IMG/VR virus record: IMGVR_UViG_3300046011_005443
Span: 1-64,000 of that record
Source of the DNA: a virus
DNA length: 64,000 nt
Direction: 5' to 3' (one strand)
The position numbers were made by a program, and so were the translations under genes. The notes under the pieces were generated by a model, which saw only the letters and a program-made list of their open reading frames with translations, searched no databases and was not told the origin of the DNA. The stretch's first letter is position 1; each line of letters begins with the position of its first letter. This document shows positions 49,032-56,396 of the stretch, piece by piece.

Positions 49032-49056
49032 ATTGTTGTCCTTTTATACGAGCTAT

Positions 49057-49065
49057 GCTATTTAA
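49057..49065 (-). promoter_or_regulatory. Late promoter of the minus-strand oxygenase operon
   Basis: The minus strand reads TTAAATAGC, 25 nt before the start at 49031, with AAAAGGACA in the leader. It lies back to back with the plus-strand late promoter at 49085. Confidence 0.5.
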
Positions 49066-49084
49066 GAGAGCAACGGAATTATTT

Positions 49085-49093
49085 CATAAATAC
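49085..49093 (+). promoter_or_regulatory. Late promoter, 6 nt from the 49099 start codon
   Basis: CATAAATAC is followed by TGATT and ATG. No ribosome site fits between, so the message should be leaderless. Confidence 0.6.
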
Positions 49094-49098
49094 TGATT

Positions 49099-49443
49099 AT
49101 GGCCACCCGTTTTATTTCCAGCGACGAGATATTCAGTCACAAGTTTTATAAAAATTATTGTCAAAACATCTCGTCTAACAATTTGCAAACTACTGCTACT
49201 CCTTGTGTTGCAGATATAACAGTTTGGGAAGAAATTTATTTTAAACCAGGTGTAATAGGTGTATACGCTGCCTGGGATCCTTATTGTGAATTCTATTTGG
49301 TTTATTATCCTGTGTTAGCGGAAACAAAGTTCCATTCGTTGACATTTTTTGGAAAAGATGCTTCGAATAGGGTTCAGGAATTTCTTGCAACATATGATAT
49401 AGATCTTGCTACCAACAATGTATGGGTAGATGAAATCAACTGA
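49099..49443 (+). CDS. Unknown protein, family shared with the 45232 gene
   Basis: 114 residues. DITVWEEIYFKPGVIGVYAA and WDPYCEFYLVYY match the core of the 45232 protein; the N-terminal 35 residues do not. NNVWVDEIN at the end corresponds to the WVDD of its relative. No known family or catalytic motif is seen. It is expressed from a late promoter, with only 6 nt between TAAATA and the ATG, and overlaps the opposite-strand gene by 8 nt. Confidence 0.6.
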   Translation: MATRFISSDEIFSHKFYKNYCQNISSNNLQTTATPCVADITVWEEIYFKPGVIGVYAAWDPYCEFYLVYYPVLAETKFHSLTFFGKDASNRVQEFLATYDIDLATNNVWVDEIN

Positions 49444-49672
49444 ATTTCAATGAAAAAGTCATCAGATCTAAACTATTTGAAAACTCAATGCAACTCCAAT
49501 CTTCAGAAATTGATGATTTAAATTCTGTTTGCCAGTGATGTCTAATCACAGACTGTAGATCTAAAGACAACTGATCTGTATTATTTTGTTTTTCTATAAG
49601 ATATTCCACGGCTTTGAGAAAAACAGGACTCACAGCGCAGTCATCTTGTAGTATTTTGATAGTCAAAGTCAC
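49436..49672 (-). CDS. Small unknown protein with GTG start
   Basis: 78 residues: TIKILQDDCAVSPVFLKAVE, YLIEKQNNTDQLSLDLQSVI, RHHWQTEFKSSISEDWSCIE. No family recognised. It looks real because a perfect TATAAATA late element ends 4 nt before the GTG, the same geometry as other late genes here. It converges on the 49099 gene with 8 nt overlap. A start other than GTG is possible, but there is no nearby ATG. Confidence 0.5.
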   Translation of the reverse strand: MTLTIKILQDDCAVSPVFLKAVEYLIEKQNNTDQLSLDLQSVIRHHWQTEFKSSISEDWSCIEFSNSLDLMTFSLKFS

Positions 49673-49676
49673 TGTT

Positions 49677-49684
49677 TATTTATA
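49677..49684 (-). promoter_or_regulatory. Perfect late promoter TATAAATA, 4 nt from a GTG start
   Basis: The minus strand reads TATAAATA-AACA-GTG. This is the closest match to the T4 late consensus next to a start codon in the window. Confidence 0.7.
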
Positions 49685-49706
49685 GGTATCCAGTCTGCAT
49701 TTTTAG

Positions 49707-49715
49707 AATAAATAA
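49707..49715 (+). promoter_or_regulatory. Late-type promoter for the cupredoxin fibre gene
   Basis: AATAAATAA lies 24 nt before the ATG at 49739; only a weak AAAGAA ribosome site follows. Confidence 0.45.
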
Positions 49716-49738
49716 TAGACTAATAACAAAGAATATCA

Positions 49739-52021
49739 ATGGCCAAAATATCCGTATCCGATGCAGTAAGAATAATTCCAAGAGACGCTGAATTTCTGAA
49801 CAGAAAGTCAGGGCTAAGAGGTGAAGTTTTTTACGATCAAACAGCTAATACCCTTAGAATTTACAACGGATCATCCACTGGCGGATTAAATTTAGCTAGA
49901 GGAGATCTTGCCAATGTGTCAACCAGTGATTTTAGATCTAAGTCTGTGGTTTCTAAACTGGCTACAGTCACATATCAGGTAACAATCACAGGTCCTCAAG
50001 GCGGCGATACAGGCAACAAATACAATCTTAACGGTGTTTATCGTCCTATACTGAATTTTGTAGTGGGCTATACCTATGTGTTTGTTCAGGACGATCCTAC
50101 CAACGTCTACTTTCCTAACGTCAATGGAACTACAGTAAATCAGCATCCTTTGAATTTTTCCGCAGATAATCTCAGTGGAAACAATGGCGGCGGCACAAGT
50201 TATCTTGTAGATGTGCAATATTACCTAGATAATGTTAATGTTACACAGGCAGTGTATAACAGTAATATGTTTGCCACAGCCACTGCACGGCAGGTGCGTA
50301 TCACAGTCACTAATTCTACGCCAGCTTTGCTCTACTATTGGTGTTGGAATCACTTGGCCATGGGTCAGTCAATAGCAGTAGCAGATCCTGGATCAGGAAC
50401 CGGTAGCGGAGGCGCACTAAATGACTTGAGTGATGTTGTGTTAACAACTCCAACAATTAACCAGGTGTTGAAGTATAACGGCACAAATTGGATTAATGAT
50501 ACAGACTTAGAGTCTAATAGTTTTGCCACAATAGCAGTAGCAGGGCAAAGCTCAGTGGCTGCGGGCACCCCCACAGATACGCTGACACTAGTGGCAGGCG
50601 CAGGTATAACCCTCACAACTAATGCTGGCACAGATGCCATTACAATTACCAGCACAGCCAGCACAGGCAACATAACATTTGTTGCTAACACCATAGACAG
50701 CACAGACAGCACAGCTATCACTGTAACTCCTGCTGTAAATTTTGAATCAGATGTGGTAGTAGGCAATGAAATCGTATTTGCAGACGGCACAAGACAGAAT
50801 ACTTCTGCTGTAGGTGTACCTGGGCCAGTAGGACCGCAAGGGCCAGCAGGAGCTTCGGGAGCAGGTACAGGAGATGTTCTTAGCAGTGGTGGCGGATATG
50901 TCGATAATGCTATTGTACGCTATGACGGTACTACCGGTACTATCATACAAACCAGCTCTGCAACCATATCAGATGCTGGACTACTTACGGCCACTAACTT
51001 CAGTGGTGGAGGTTCAGCACTTACTTCGTTAAATGCTACGCAGTTGACTTCAGGCACCATACCGGACGCCAGATTTCCGGCTACGTTGCCTGCAGTGAGT
51101 GGCGCAAATCTCACAGCACTTCCTGCAACATTACCAGCGGCCAGCGGGGCTAATCTCACAGCATTAAATGCTACACAACTCACCAGCGGCACAGTACCCA
51201 TCGGAAGACTCGGGTCGTCAGGAACACCTAGTGCCAGCACCTACCTTAGAGGCGACAATACATGGGCTACTGTTTCGGGCGGAGGATTAGCATCTGACAG
51301 TTTTGCCACTATATCTGTGGCAGGCCAATCGAATGTTGTAGCAGATTCAGCCACAGACACACTAACACTGGTGGCAGGTACAGGCATTACTATTACCACA
51401 GATGCAGGTACAGACACTGTGACCATTACCAACTCAGGTACTGGCCAAAACACTTTTGAAACAATAGCAGTAGCTGGGCAGAGTTCTGTGGTAGCAGATT
51501 CGGCCACTGACACTCTTACTATAGCTGCAGGCACAGGGATCTCAATAACCACGGATGCCGGCACAGACACAGTGACAATTACCAGCACAGTCAGCGCAGG
51601 CGCCACATCATTCACCGGACTAAGTGATCGTGCAGATCTCACCATAGACCAATTTTATCTACAGGCAATAACAAGACTTAATGTCACAAACAACGGAGCT
51701 AGTGCTTACAGATTTGACCAATATGGCACCACTGACGATCCTACAGTCTATGCCATCAATGGCACCACCATAGCTTTCAATCTCAATGTGACTGGACATC
51801 CATTCTTGATACAAGACGGCGCTGGCGCAAATTATAACACAGGATTGGTACACGTGACCACAGGGGGCACCGTAACTACAGGAGCGTCGGCTCAAGGTCA
51901 AACATCGGGCACACTATATTGGAAGATTCCAGATTCAATTACTGGTAGCTACAGATATCAGTGTAGTGTTCATGCTGCTATGATTGGAACTATTCAGATT
52001 AAAAACTTTGCCAGTATTTAA
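49739..52021 (+). CDS. Tail-fibre protein with two cupredoxin-like domains and a collagen-like segment
   Basis: 760 residues. The N-terminus (RDAEFLNRKSGLRGEVFYDQ) is a usual fibre start. Residues ~75-215 form a beta domain with NQHPLNFS (His136) and YYWCWNHLAMG (Cys202, His205, Met208). The C-terminal ~85 residues repeat the design: VTGHPFLIQ (His687) and YQCSVHAAMIG (Cys742, His745, Met748). His...Cys-x2-His-x2-Met is the type-1 copper pattern of amicyanin. Between them are Gly-x-Y triplets (359-376; GVPGPVGPQGPAGAS), ALTSLNATQLTSGT repeats and three copies of a FATIAVAGQSSV...GTDTVTIT unit. The gene stands between the two oxygenase clusters. Copper binding is predicted, not shown. Confidence 0.7.
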   Translation: MAKISVSDAVRIIPRDAEFLNRKSGLRGEVFYDQTANTLRIYNGSSTGGLNLARGDLANVSTSDFRSKSVVSKLATVTYQVTITGPQGGDTGNKYNLNGVYRPILNFVVGYTYVFVQDDPTNVYFPNVNGTTVNQHPLNFSADNLSGNNGGGTSYLVDVQYYLDNVNVTQAVYNSNMFATATARQVRITVTNSTPALLYYWCWNHLAMGQSIAVADPGSGTGSGGALNDLSDVVLTTPTINQVLKYNGTNWINDTDLESNSFATIAVAGQSSVAAGTPTDTLTLVAGAGITLTTNAGTDAITITSTASTGNITFVANTIDSTDSTAITVTPAVNFESDVVVGNEIVFADGTRQNTSAVGVPGPVGPQGPAGASGAGTGDVLSSGGGYVDNAIVRYDGTTGTIIQTSSATISDAGLLTATNFSGGGSALTSLNATQLTSGTIPDARFPATLPAVSGANLTALPATLPAASGANLTALNATQLTSGTVPIGRLGSSGTPSASTYLRGDNTWATVSGGGLASDSFATISVAGQSNVVADSATDTLTLVAGTGITITTDAGTDTVTITNSGTGQNTFETIAVAGQSSVVADSATDTLTIAAGTGISITTDAGTDTVTITSTVSAGATSFTGLSDRADLTIDQFYLQAITRLNVTNNGASAYRFDQYGTTDDPTVYAINGTTIAFNLNVTGHPFLIQDGAGANYNTGLVHVTTGGTVTTGASAQGQTSGTLYWKIPDSITGSYRYQCSVHAAMIGTIQIKNFASI

Positions 52022-52096
52022 TTTTCTTTCAATTCTGACATTATAAATCAAATAGTTGATAATAGCTAATTTATTTTTGAATCTGAAATTATTGAA

Positions 52097-52104
52097 TTAA
52101 ATAC
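52097..52104 (+). promoter_or_regulatory. Late promoter of the plus-strand oxygenase cluster
   Basis: TTAAATAC lies 23 nt before the ATG at 52128. The 106-nt gap from 52022 to here is AT-rich and holds no gene or terminator that I can see. Confidence 0.5.
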
Positions 52105-52127
52105 TCGTTTGCAAAGTATATGAGATC

Positions 52128-52727
52128 ATGAATCCACAAATTATTCCAATTTTTCCTGCAGCTATCTATAGAATCAATCTTAGAAAGTTATCAGCGGCTG
52201 AACGAATTGCATATGACACTAATACCGTAACCTCTATAAGTAGACAAGGCAATCAGACATCTGTTAATTCAACCCTGCTTGATAGCGATGTATTCTCAGA
52301 TTTGAAAAACATATTCATGGAGCATGTACATAATTATGCTCGAGAAGTGATTAAAACAAACTGCCAATTTTATATGACAAATTCCTGGAAAAATCAAAAT
52401 AAAAAAGGACAACCACACGATCTGCACAATCACAGAAATAGCGTGATTTCAGGAGTATACTATGTGAATGTTGCAGACAGTGAAAATTCTATCTGTTTCA
52501 ACAGGCTAACATCACCGTTTTTTATGGAGTTTGAGTGCAGCGAACGTACACCATTTAACAGCATAGAATGGCAGATTCCTGTTGAAGATGCAATGTTAAT
52601 ACTTTTTCCTTCCACTCTCTTTCACAGTGTGCCTGTAAATACCACAAACAACGAACGATTGAGTATTTCTTTTAATACTTTCATCAAAGGTAATTTCAAT
52701 AATAACACTCTTGTGATCAACGCATAG
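52128..52727 (+). CDS. 2OG-Fe(II) oxygenase-like protein 5
   Basis: 199 residues of the TIGR02466-like type. NPQIIPIFPAAIYRINL opens the fold; KGQPHDLHNHRNSVISGVYY carries the iron ligands (His100-x-His102), FPSTLFHSV the distal His166 and NERLSISFNTFIKG the Arg177. Oxygenases 5 and 8 share this design (N/H-x-N-S-x-x-SGV-x-Y; FPS-x-L-x-HSV; R-I/L-S-L/I-SFNT-x-x-x-G) and are clear paralogues. First gene of the plus-strand cluster. Substrate unknown. Confidence 0.8.
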   Translation: MNPQIIPIFPAAIYRINLRKLSAAERIAYDTNTVTSISRQGNQTSVNSTLLDSDVFSDLKNIFMEHVHNYAREVIKTNCQFYMTNSWKNQNKKGQPHDLHNHRNSVISGVYYVNVADSENSICFNRLTSPFFMEFECSERTPFNSIEWQIPVEDAMLILFPSTLFHSVPVNTTNNERLSISFNTFIKGNFNNNTLVINA

Positions 52728-52736
52728 CATAAATAC
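52728..52736 (+). promoter_or_regulatory. Late promoter for the rubrerythrin-like gene
   Basis: CATAAATAC lies 35 nt before the ATG at 52772; CCGGAGAT follows as ribosome site. A classical leader, in contrast to the leaderless group. Confidence 0.6.
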
Positions 52737-52771
52737 ACTATATAATTTTACTCATTCCGGAGATCATTTAC

Positions 52772-53302
52772 ATGAACACAGAATTACCAGTCCCAGAGGG
52801 ATATCAAGAACCATTAATTCCGCCCCCTGATCTTGATCCAAATACACCGTTGGCTATTCCAGTGGCATTGAATAGCAAGACTGCAGCCAATCTTAAACTG
52901 GCGTTTGCTGCCGAGGCACGATCTAATGATAGATATCACTATTTTGCTACTGTGGCTGAAAAATATGAAGATGCAAATGCTACAGCTTATTTTAAACAGA
53001 TTGCCGAAGAAAAACATATGTTTGCTCAAGGCCATTTAAAAGAAGCTATTTTAGGTGGATTAGGTGATCCAGATACTGGAAAGCCATCAATGCATATTAC
53101 CCAGGTATTGGAAACTGCAATTGCTTCTGAAATGCAAGCATCGGTTGAGCTGTATACAAAATATGCAGATGATGCTCGAGAAGACAAGTTGCCGCATTTA
53201 GCAGAGTGGTTTATTGAATTATCAAGAAGAGCATCTGCTCATAAAAAATCATTCGAAGACCTGCTGAAATACTACGATCCTGCCCCACCCGACAACGAAT
53301 AA
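52772..53302 (+). CDS. Rubrerythrin-like ferritin-fold diiron protein
   Basis: 176 residues; a four-helix bundle after a Pro-rich lead (1-35). Helix 1 has NLKLAFAAEARSNDRYHYFA (Glu48 expected to bind iron), helix 2 has QIAEEKHMFAQGHLKEAIL with an ExxH (Glu79, His82), helix 3 ETAIASEMQASVELYTKYAD (Glu114/Glu120) and helix 4 WFIELSRRASAHKKSF, where the usual second ExxH is degenerate (Ala154 in place of Glu, His157 kept). No rubredoxin domain follows. Rubrerythrins reduce peroxide. A phage copy between Fe(II) oxygenases may protect them from peroxide or supply iron; that is inference. It has its own late promoter. Confidence 0.75.
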   Translation: MNTELPVPEGYQEPLIPPPDLDPNTPLAIPVALNSKTAANLKLAFAAEARSNDRYHYFATVAEKYEDANATAYFKQIAEEKHMFAQGHLKEAILGGLGDPDTGKPSMHITQVLETAIASEMQASVELYTKYADDAREDKLPHLAEWFIELSRRASAHKKSFEDLLKYYDPAPPDNE

Positions 53303-53320
53303 GTTATATAATCTGTTCGC

Positions 53321-53875
53321 ATGAATCGAGTAGACTCAACTCTACCAATATTTTTACACCAAGGGTTAAAATCTTATCCAATTGATTGGATGAAGACACA
53401 GGTGTTAGCCGCACATCACAAGGCAGACTACAACACCGGAAATAATTTTCAAATCAACGATTCTTCGGGAGTGTTTCACACCTTATACAAAGATTTTTTT
53501 CATATTGCCAACCAGCATTTTGGTCCACTAGAATTAGATCAAAGAAATCTTGCCAGCTGTTGGGGTTATGTAACGAACAAATTTTTTTACAAAGGTGGCA
53601 TCCATAATCACCTAAATACCTGTGTAATTAATGCTGTTTACTATTTGAATATACCCGAGACTGCAGATAGACATCAAGGGTCTCTAAGTTTTTATGATAA
53701 TAACTTTCATGAAATCTATAATATAAGACCCAACGTTGGTGATTTGATTATTTTTCCAGGATATCTTAACCATCAGCCTCATCAATCATTTAGTTTAGAT
53801 TATAGAGTTTCTATTAACATGGAAATTATTTGTCAAAATGTCTGGGGTGTTGACAACAACTCTGTTTTGAGTTAA
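53321..53875 (+). CDS. 2OG-Fe(II) oxygenase-like protein 6
   Basis: 184 residues. YKGGIHNHLNTCVINAVYYL holds the iron pair His95-x-His97, DLIIFPGYLNHQPHQS the distal His151 (or His154) and DYRVSINMEI the Arg162. WGYVTNKFFYKGG before the first motif is the strand seen in related phage enzymes. A TATAAT box lies 8 nt before the ATG (53307-53312), without a clear -35, so it may have its own weak promoter; no ribosome site is seen. Substrate unknown. Confidence 0.75.
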   Translation: MNRVDSTLPIFLHQGLKSYPIDWMKTQVLAAHHKADYNTGNNFQINDSSGVFHTLYKDFFHIANQHFGPLELDQRNLASCWGYVTNKFFYKGGIHNHLNTCVINAVYYLNIPETADRHQGSLSFYDNNFHEIYNIRPNVGDLIIFPGYLNHQPHQSFSLDYRVSINMEIICQNVWGVDNNSVLS

Positions 53876-53882
53876 TGATTGC

Positions 53883-53911
53883 TTGTAAAATCTGTGTTGA
53901 TGTGTTATAAT
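53883..53911 (+). promoter_or_regulatory. Sigma70-type promoter for the 53919 gene
   Basis: TTGTAA (53883-53888), 17-bp spacer, TATAAT (53906-53911). The ATG follows after 7 nt, so the message is predicted to be leaderless. This suggests expression of 53919 and the following oxygenases independent of late promoters. Confidence 0.65.
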
Positions 53912-53918
53912 CAAAGAC

Positions 53919-54647
53919 ATGACTGCACAAAAGATTATATTTTATCCCACTATACCTGGCATCGATAAGACAATGCCGATTTTATCTGCAGATAAAATCG
54001 TGCATAATTGGAAACAGGAAGCAGCTAGAGAATTTAAAAATCAAAAAAATAATCTCGGGCATGCCATACACAGCATTTCTAATTGTCCCGGAATCAACAT
54101 CTTACAGAGTCAAGGGTTTGTAGTGCGAGCATGGCAAGATATCTACGTCAAAGCAGATTCGTCACAGGATAAAATACAGTGGAGAACTCCTATTGATCAA
54201 GAAAAAATCAACGGCAGTCCGGCGATTGAGGAACATCAAGACAGTTTGTTTAAAACATTTCAAAACTGGCCGAATCATTCTAGCCGATCTGTGATAAAAT
54301 TTATCACTGGCTGGTGCTGTAAAATTCCCAGTGATTATCTTTTAATACAAACTTCTGTATTCTACGCCGATGAAAATCGATTCACTGCTCTAAGTGGGAT
54401 TTATTCAAGTGACTACGGAATCAATAACATAAATGTTCCGGTATTTTGGCACAACCTCAATGAGGAAACCGTGATCAAAGCTGGCACCCCCCTTGCACAA
54501 TTAATTGCAGTTCCTAAGAATTCCTTGGAATTAGAAATCAGAACTGATATTAGCAAAGAAGAACTAACGATAAATTATATATTGATGAACAATACTTTCG
54601 TAAGAAATTACGCTAAGATCAAATCATATTTTCAGGGAAATCAATAG
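53919..54647 (+). CDS. Unknown protein, family shared with the 46932 gene
   Basis: 242 residues. CPGINILQSQGFVVRAWQDI, ITGWCCKIPSDYLLIQTSVF, ALSGIYSSDYGINNINVPVF and VIKAGTPLAQLIAVPK line up with blocks of the 46932 protein. No catalytic motif is recognised. Its ATG is 7 nt after a TATAAT box, so it is probably translated from a leaderless mRNA. It ends in TAGTG, overlapping the next oxygenase start by one base. Membership in both clusters beside 2OG oxygenases suggests it acts with them, for example by presenting or modifying the same substrate. Confidence 0.55.
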   Translation: MTAQKIIFYPTIPGIDKTMPILSADKIVHNWKQEAAREFKNQKNNLGHAIHSISNCPGINILQSQGFVVRAWQDIYVKADSSQDKIQWRTPIDQEKINGSPAIEEHQDSLFKTFQNWPNHSSRSVIKFITGWCCKIPSDYLLIQTSVFYADENRFTALSGIYSSDYGINNINVPVFWHNLNEETVIKAGTPLAQLIAVPKNSLELEIRTDISKEELTINYILMNNTFVRNYAKIKSYFQGNQ

Positions 54648-55168
54648 TGCAAAGTACATTGTTTGAAACAAAATTTTATAGTTATTATATCAATGATTGG
54701 GAATCAAAGAAAGAAAAAATTTCAAAAAAAATTAATGCAGCGGCATTGGTAAGAAAGCCCGGTCAATTGTTTGCAAGCGATCGAGGTAATAACAGCTATC
54801 AGTCTGAGTTTGTTGAAATTTTTAAGAATGAACTGGCTCTGTTTTCTAATGAAATTAAAGTAGAATCATTAGATATAGGCGACGTATGGACAGTGTCTTA
54901 TGCAAAAGATGAATTTCATATCCCTCATAATCACTCGGGGGTGGGATATTCGGGAATCATCTATTTAGATTACGATGAAACCTTACACAGTCCAACTTAT
55001 TTTATTAATCCTGTAAATAATCCCATAACTGATCAAACAGAGATAAAGAATATTGAAGCCAGTGAAGGATTAATGATTATTGTACCGAGTAATATTTTAC
55101 ATTACACGTTGCCTAATAATTCACACACAATCAAAACTATAATTGGCTTTGATTTAAAATTTAGATAA
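54647..55168 (+). CDS. 2OG-Fe(II) oxygenase-like protein 7 (GTG start)
   Basis: 173 residues. EFHIPHNHSGVGYSGIIYLD holds His91, His94 and His96, of which two should bind iron; VPSNILHYTLP has the distal His152, and HTIKTIIGFDL has Lys163 where most relatives carry Arg to hold 2-oxoglutarate. The fold otherwise matches the TIGR02466-like group. GTG start overlapping the previous stop (TAGTG). The Lys for Arg change is also seen in the P4H-like enzyme 4 and is tolerated in that family. Confidence 0.72.
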   Translation: MQSTLFETKFYSYYINDWESKKEKISKKINAAALVRKPGQLFASDRGNNSYQSEFVEIFKNELALFSNEIKVESLDIGDVWTVSYAKDEFHIPHNHSGVGYSGIIYLDYDETLHSPTYFINPVNNPITDQTEIKNIEASEGLMIIVPSNILHYTLPNNSHTIKTIIGFDLKFR

Positions 55169-55178
55169 GGCGGTTTCT

Positions 55179-55865
55179 ATGACACATGATGTTATTCCGT
55201 TATTTCCAACTCCATTATTTGTTGCAGAGATACAAGGATTCACCAACGAAGAATTAGAATTTGTAAAACAGTCATCTTTGTATTCTCGATACAAAGATGA
55301 ACCAGGAAGATGTGTAGGATCGGATAGATTTGATATCATACATTTACCTGAAATGTCAAGAGTATGTGATTTTGTGCAAACACAGTTGAATCTATATGCT
55401 CGAGAGGTAATGTCTATATCTAATCAGTTGTTTCCTACTATCAGTTGGTTGAATCGTACCACAACAGGTGCATATCATTATCAACATCATCATGTGAATA
55501 GCATTGTCAGCGGAGTTCTATATTTCACAGAGGATCCTGCACCTATTGAATTTCACGTAGATAAAAATTGTGTTTGGGGCTCATTAAAGATGTTTCCTAT
55601 CAAATATAATCAATATAACACTCATAGCACCACAGTTGAAATCAAACAAGGAACATTATTGATATTTCCGTCCTACTTAGAACATTCTGTAATGAGATCA
55701 ATAGCTGACACTGATAGGATAAGTTTATCTTTTAACACTTGGGTGAATGGAACAATAGGCCTATTAGATAAGACCAGTTTTTTAAATTTAGATGCTCCAA
55801 CATTAAAATTTGAGCCCAAAGACAATTTGAATGTGTTGATAGAACGACAACGATTGCAAAAATGA
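55179..55865 (+). CDS. 2OG-Fe(II) oxygenase-like protein 8
   Basis: 228 residues, paralogue of oxygenase 5. VIPLFPTPLFVAEI opens the fold; GAYHYQHHHVNSIVSGVLYF carries the iron ligands (among His103-His105), LIFPSYLEHSV the distal His169 and TDRISLSFNTWVNG Arg180. A C-terminal extension of ~40 residues (FEPKDNLNVLIERQRLQK) is absent in oxygenase 5. AAGGCGG lies before the ATG. Its stop overlaps the next start (ATGA). Substrate unknown. Confidence 0.8.
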   Translation: MTHDVIPLFPTPLFVAEIQGFTNEELEFVKQSSLYSRYKDEPGRCVGSDRFDIIHLPEMSRVCDFVQTQLNLYAREVMSISNQLFPTISWLNRTTTGAYHYQHHHVNSIVSGVLYFTEDPAPIEFHVDKNCVWGSLKMFPIKYNQYNTHSTTVEIKQGTLLIFPSYLEHSVMRSIADTDRISLSFNTWVNGTIGLLDKTSFLNLDAPTLKFEPKDNLNVLIERQRLQK

Positions 55866-56389
55866 TTAAACAGTATAACAAATTCACAGACGAATGGTTG
55901 CATTCTATAGTTAAAGAACAAGTATTAAATCCGATGTTAGATTGGAATTTTCCAAGTTATGCAACCGGTGAAATCGATTTAGAAAAGGCGGCATTTGGTA
56001 AGTTAACATTTAATAAACAACAAAACATCAATAATTGGAACAGAGTAGAATCATTGACCTATGTTCTTGATCGATGGTTAGATCAAAATAAAGAATGGTT
56101 TAAAATTGATTTTTTAAATCACTGTATGATAAATTTTTACACTGCTGGTCAGGTCACTGCCTGGCATAATGATAACTCTTATAAATTACCTGGAACATAT
56201 AGTTTACTTTATTATGTAGATGATAGCAATGGCGGGACTGAATTTGAACATCAAAAATGTTTCCACAAAGAAAACACAGGCATATTTTTTGATTCTAATC
56301 TAAGTCATAGACCGATTGCGTCAACTAAACCTAGACGTATAAGTGTAAGTTGGGTTCTAAAAGGAACAATTTTGCACAATGCTCAATAA
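55862..56389 (+). CDS. 2OG-Fe(II) oxygenase-like protein 9
   Basis: 175 residues. INFYTAGQVTAWHNDNSYKL gives His102-x-Asp104, GTYSLLYYVDDSNGGTEFEH the following strands with a typical NGGTEF turn, FFDSNLSHRPI the distal His149 and KPRRISVSWVL the Arg (158/159). It is closer in design to P4H-type enzymes than to oxygenases 5 and 8. Last gene of the plus-strand cluster, coupled to oxygenase 8 (ATGA) and convergent with the minus-strand tail genes, with only 7 nt between the stops. Confidence 0.8.
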   Translation: MIKQYNKFTDEWLHSIVKEQVLNPMLDWNFPSYATGEIDLEKAAFGKLTFNKQQNINNWNRVESLTYVLDRWLDQNKEWFKIDFLNHCMINFYTAGQVTAWHNDNSYKLPGTYSLLYYVDDSNGGTEFEHQKCFHKENTGIFFDSNLSHRPIASTKPRRISVSWVLKGTILHNAQ

Positions 56390-56396
56390 ATTTTGT

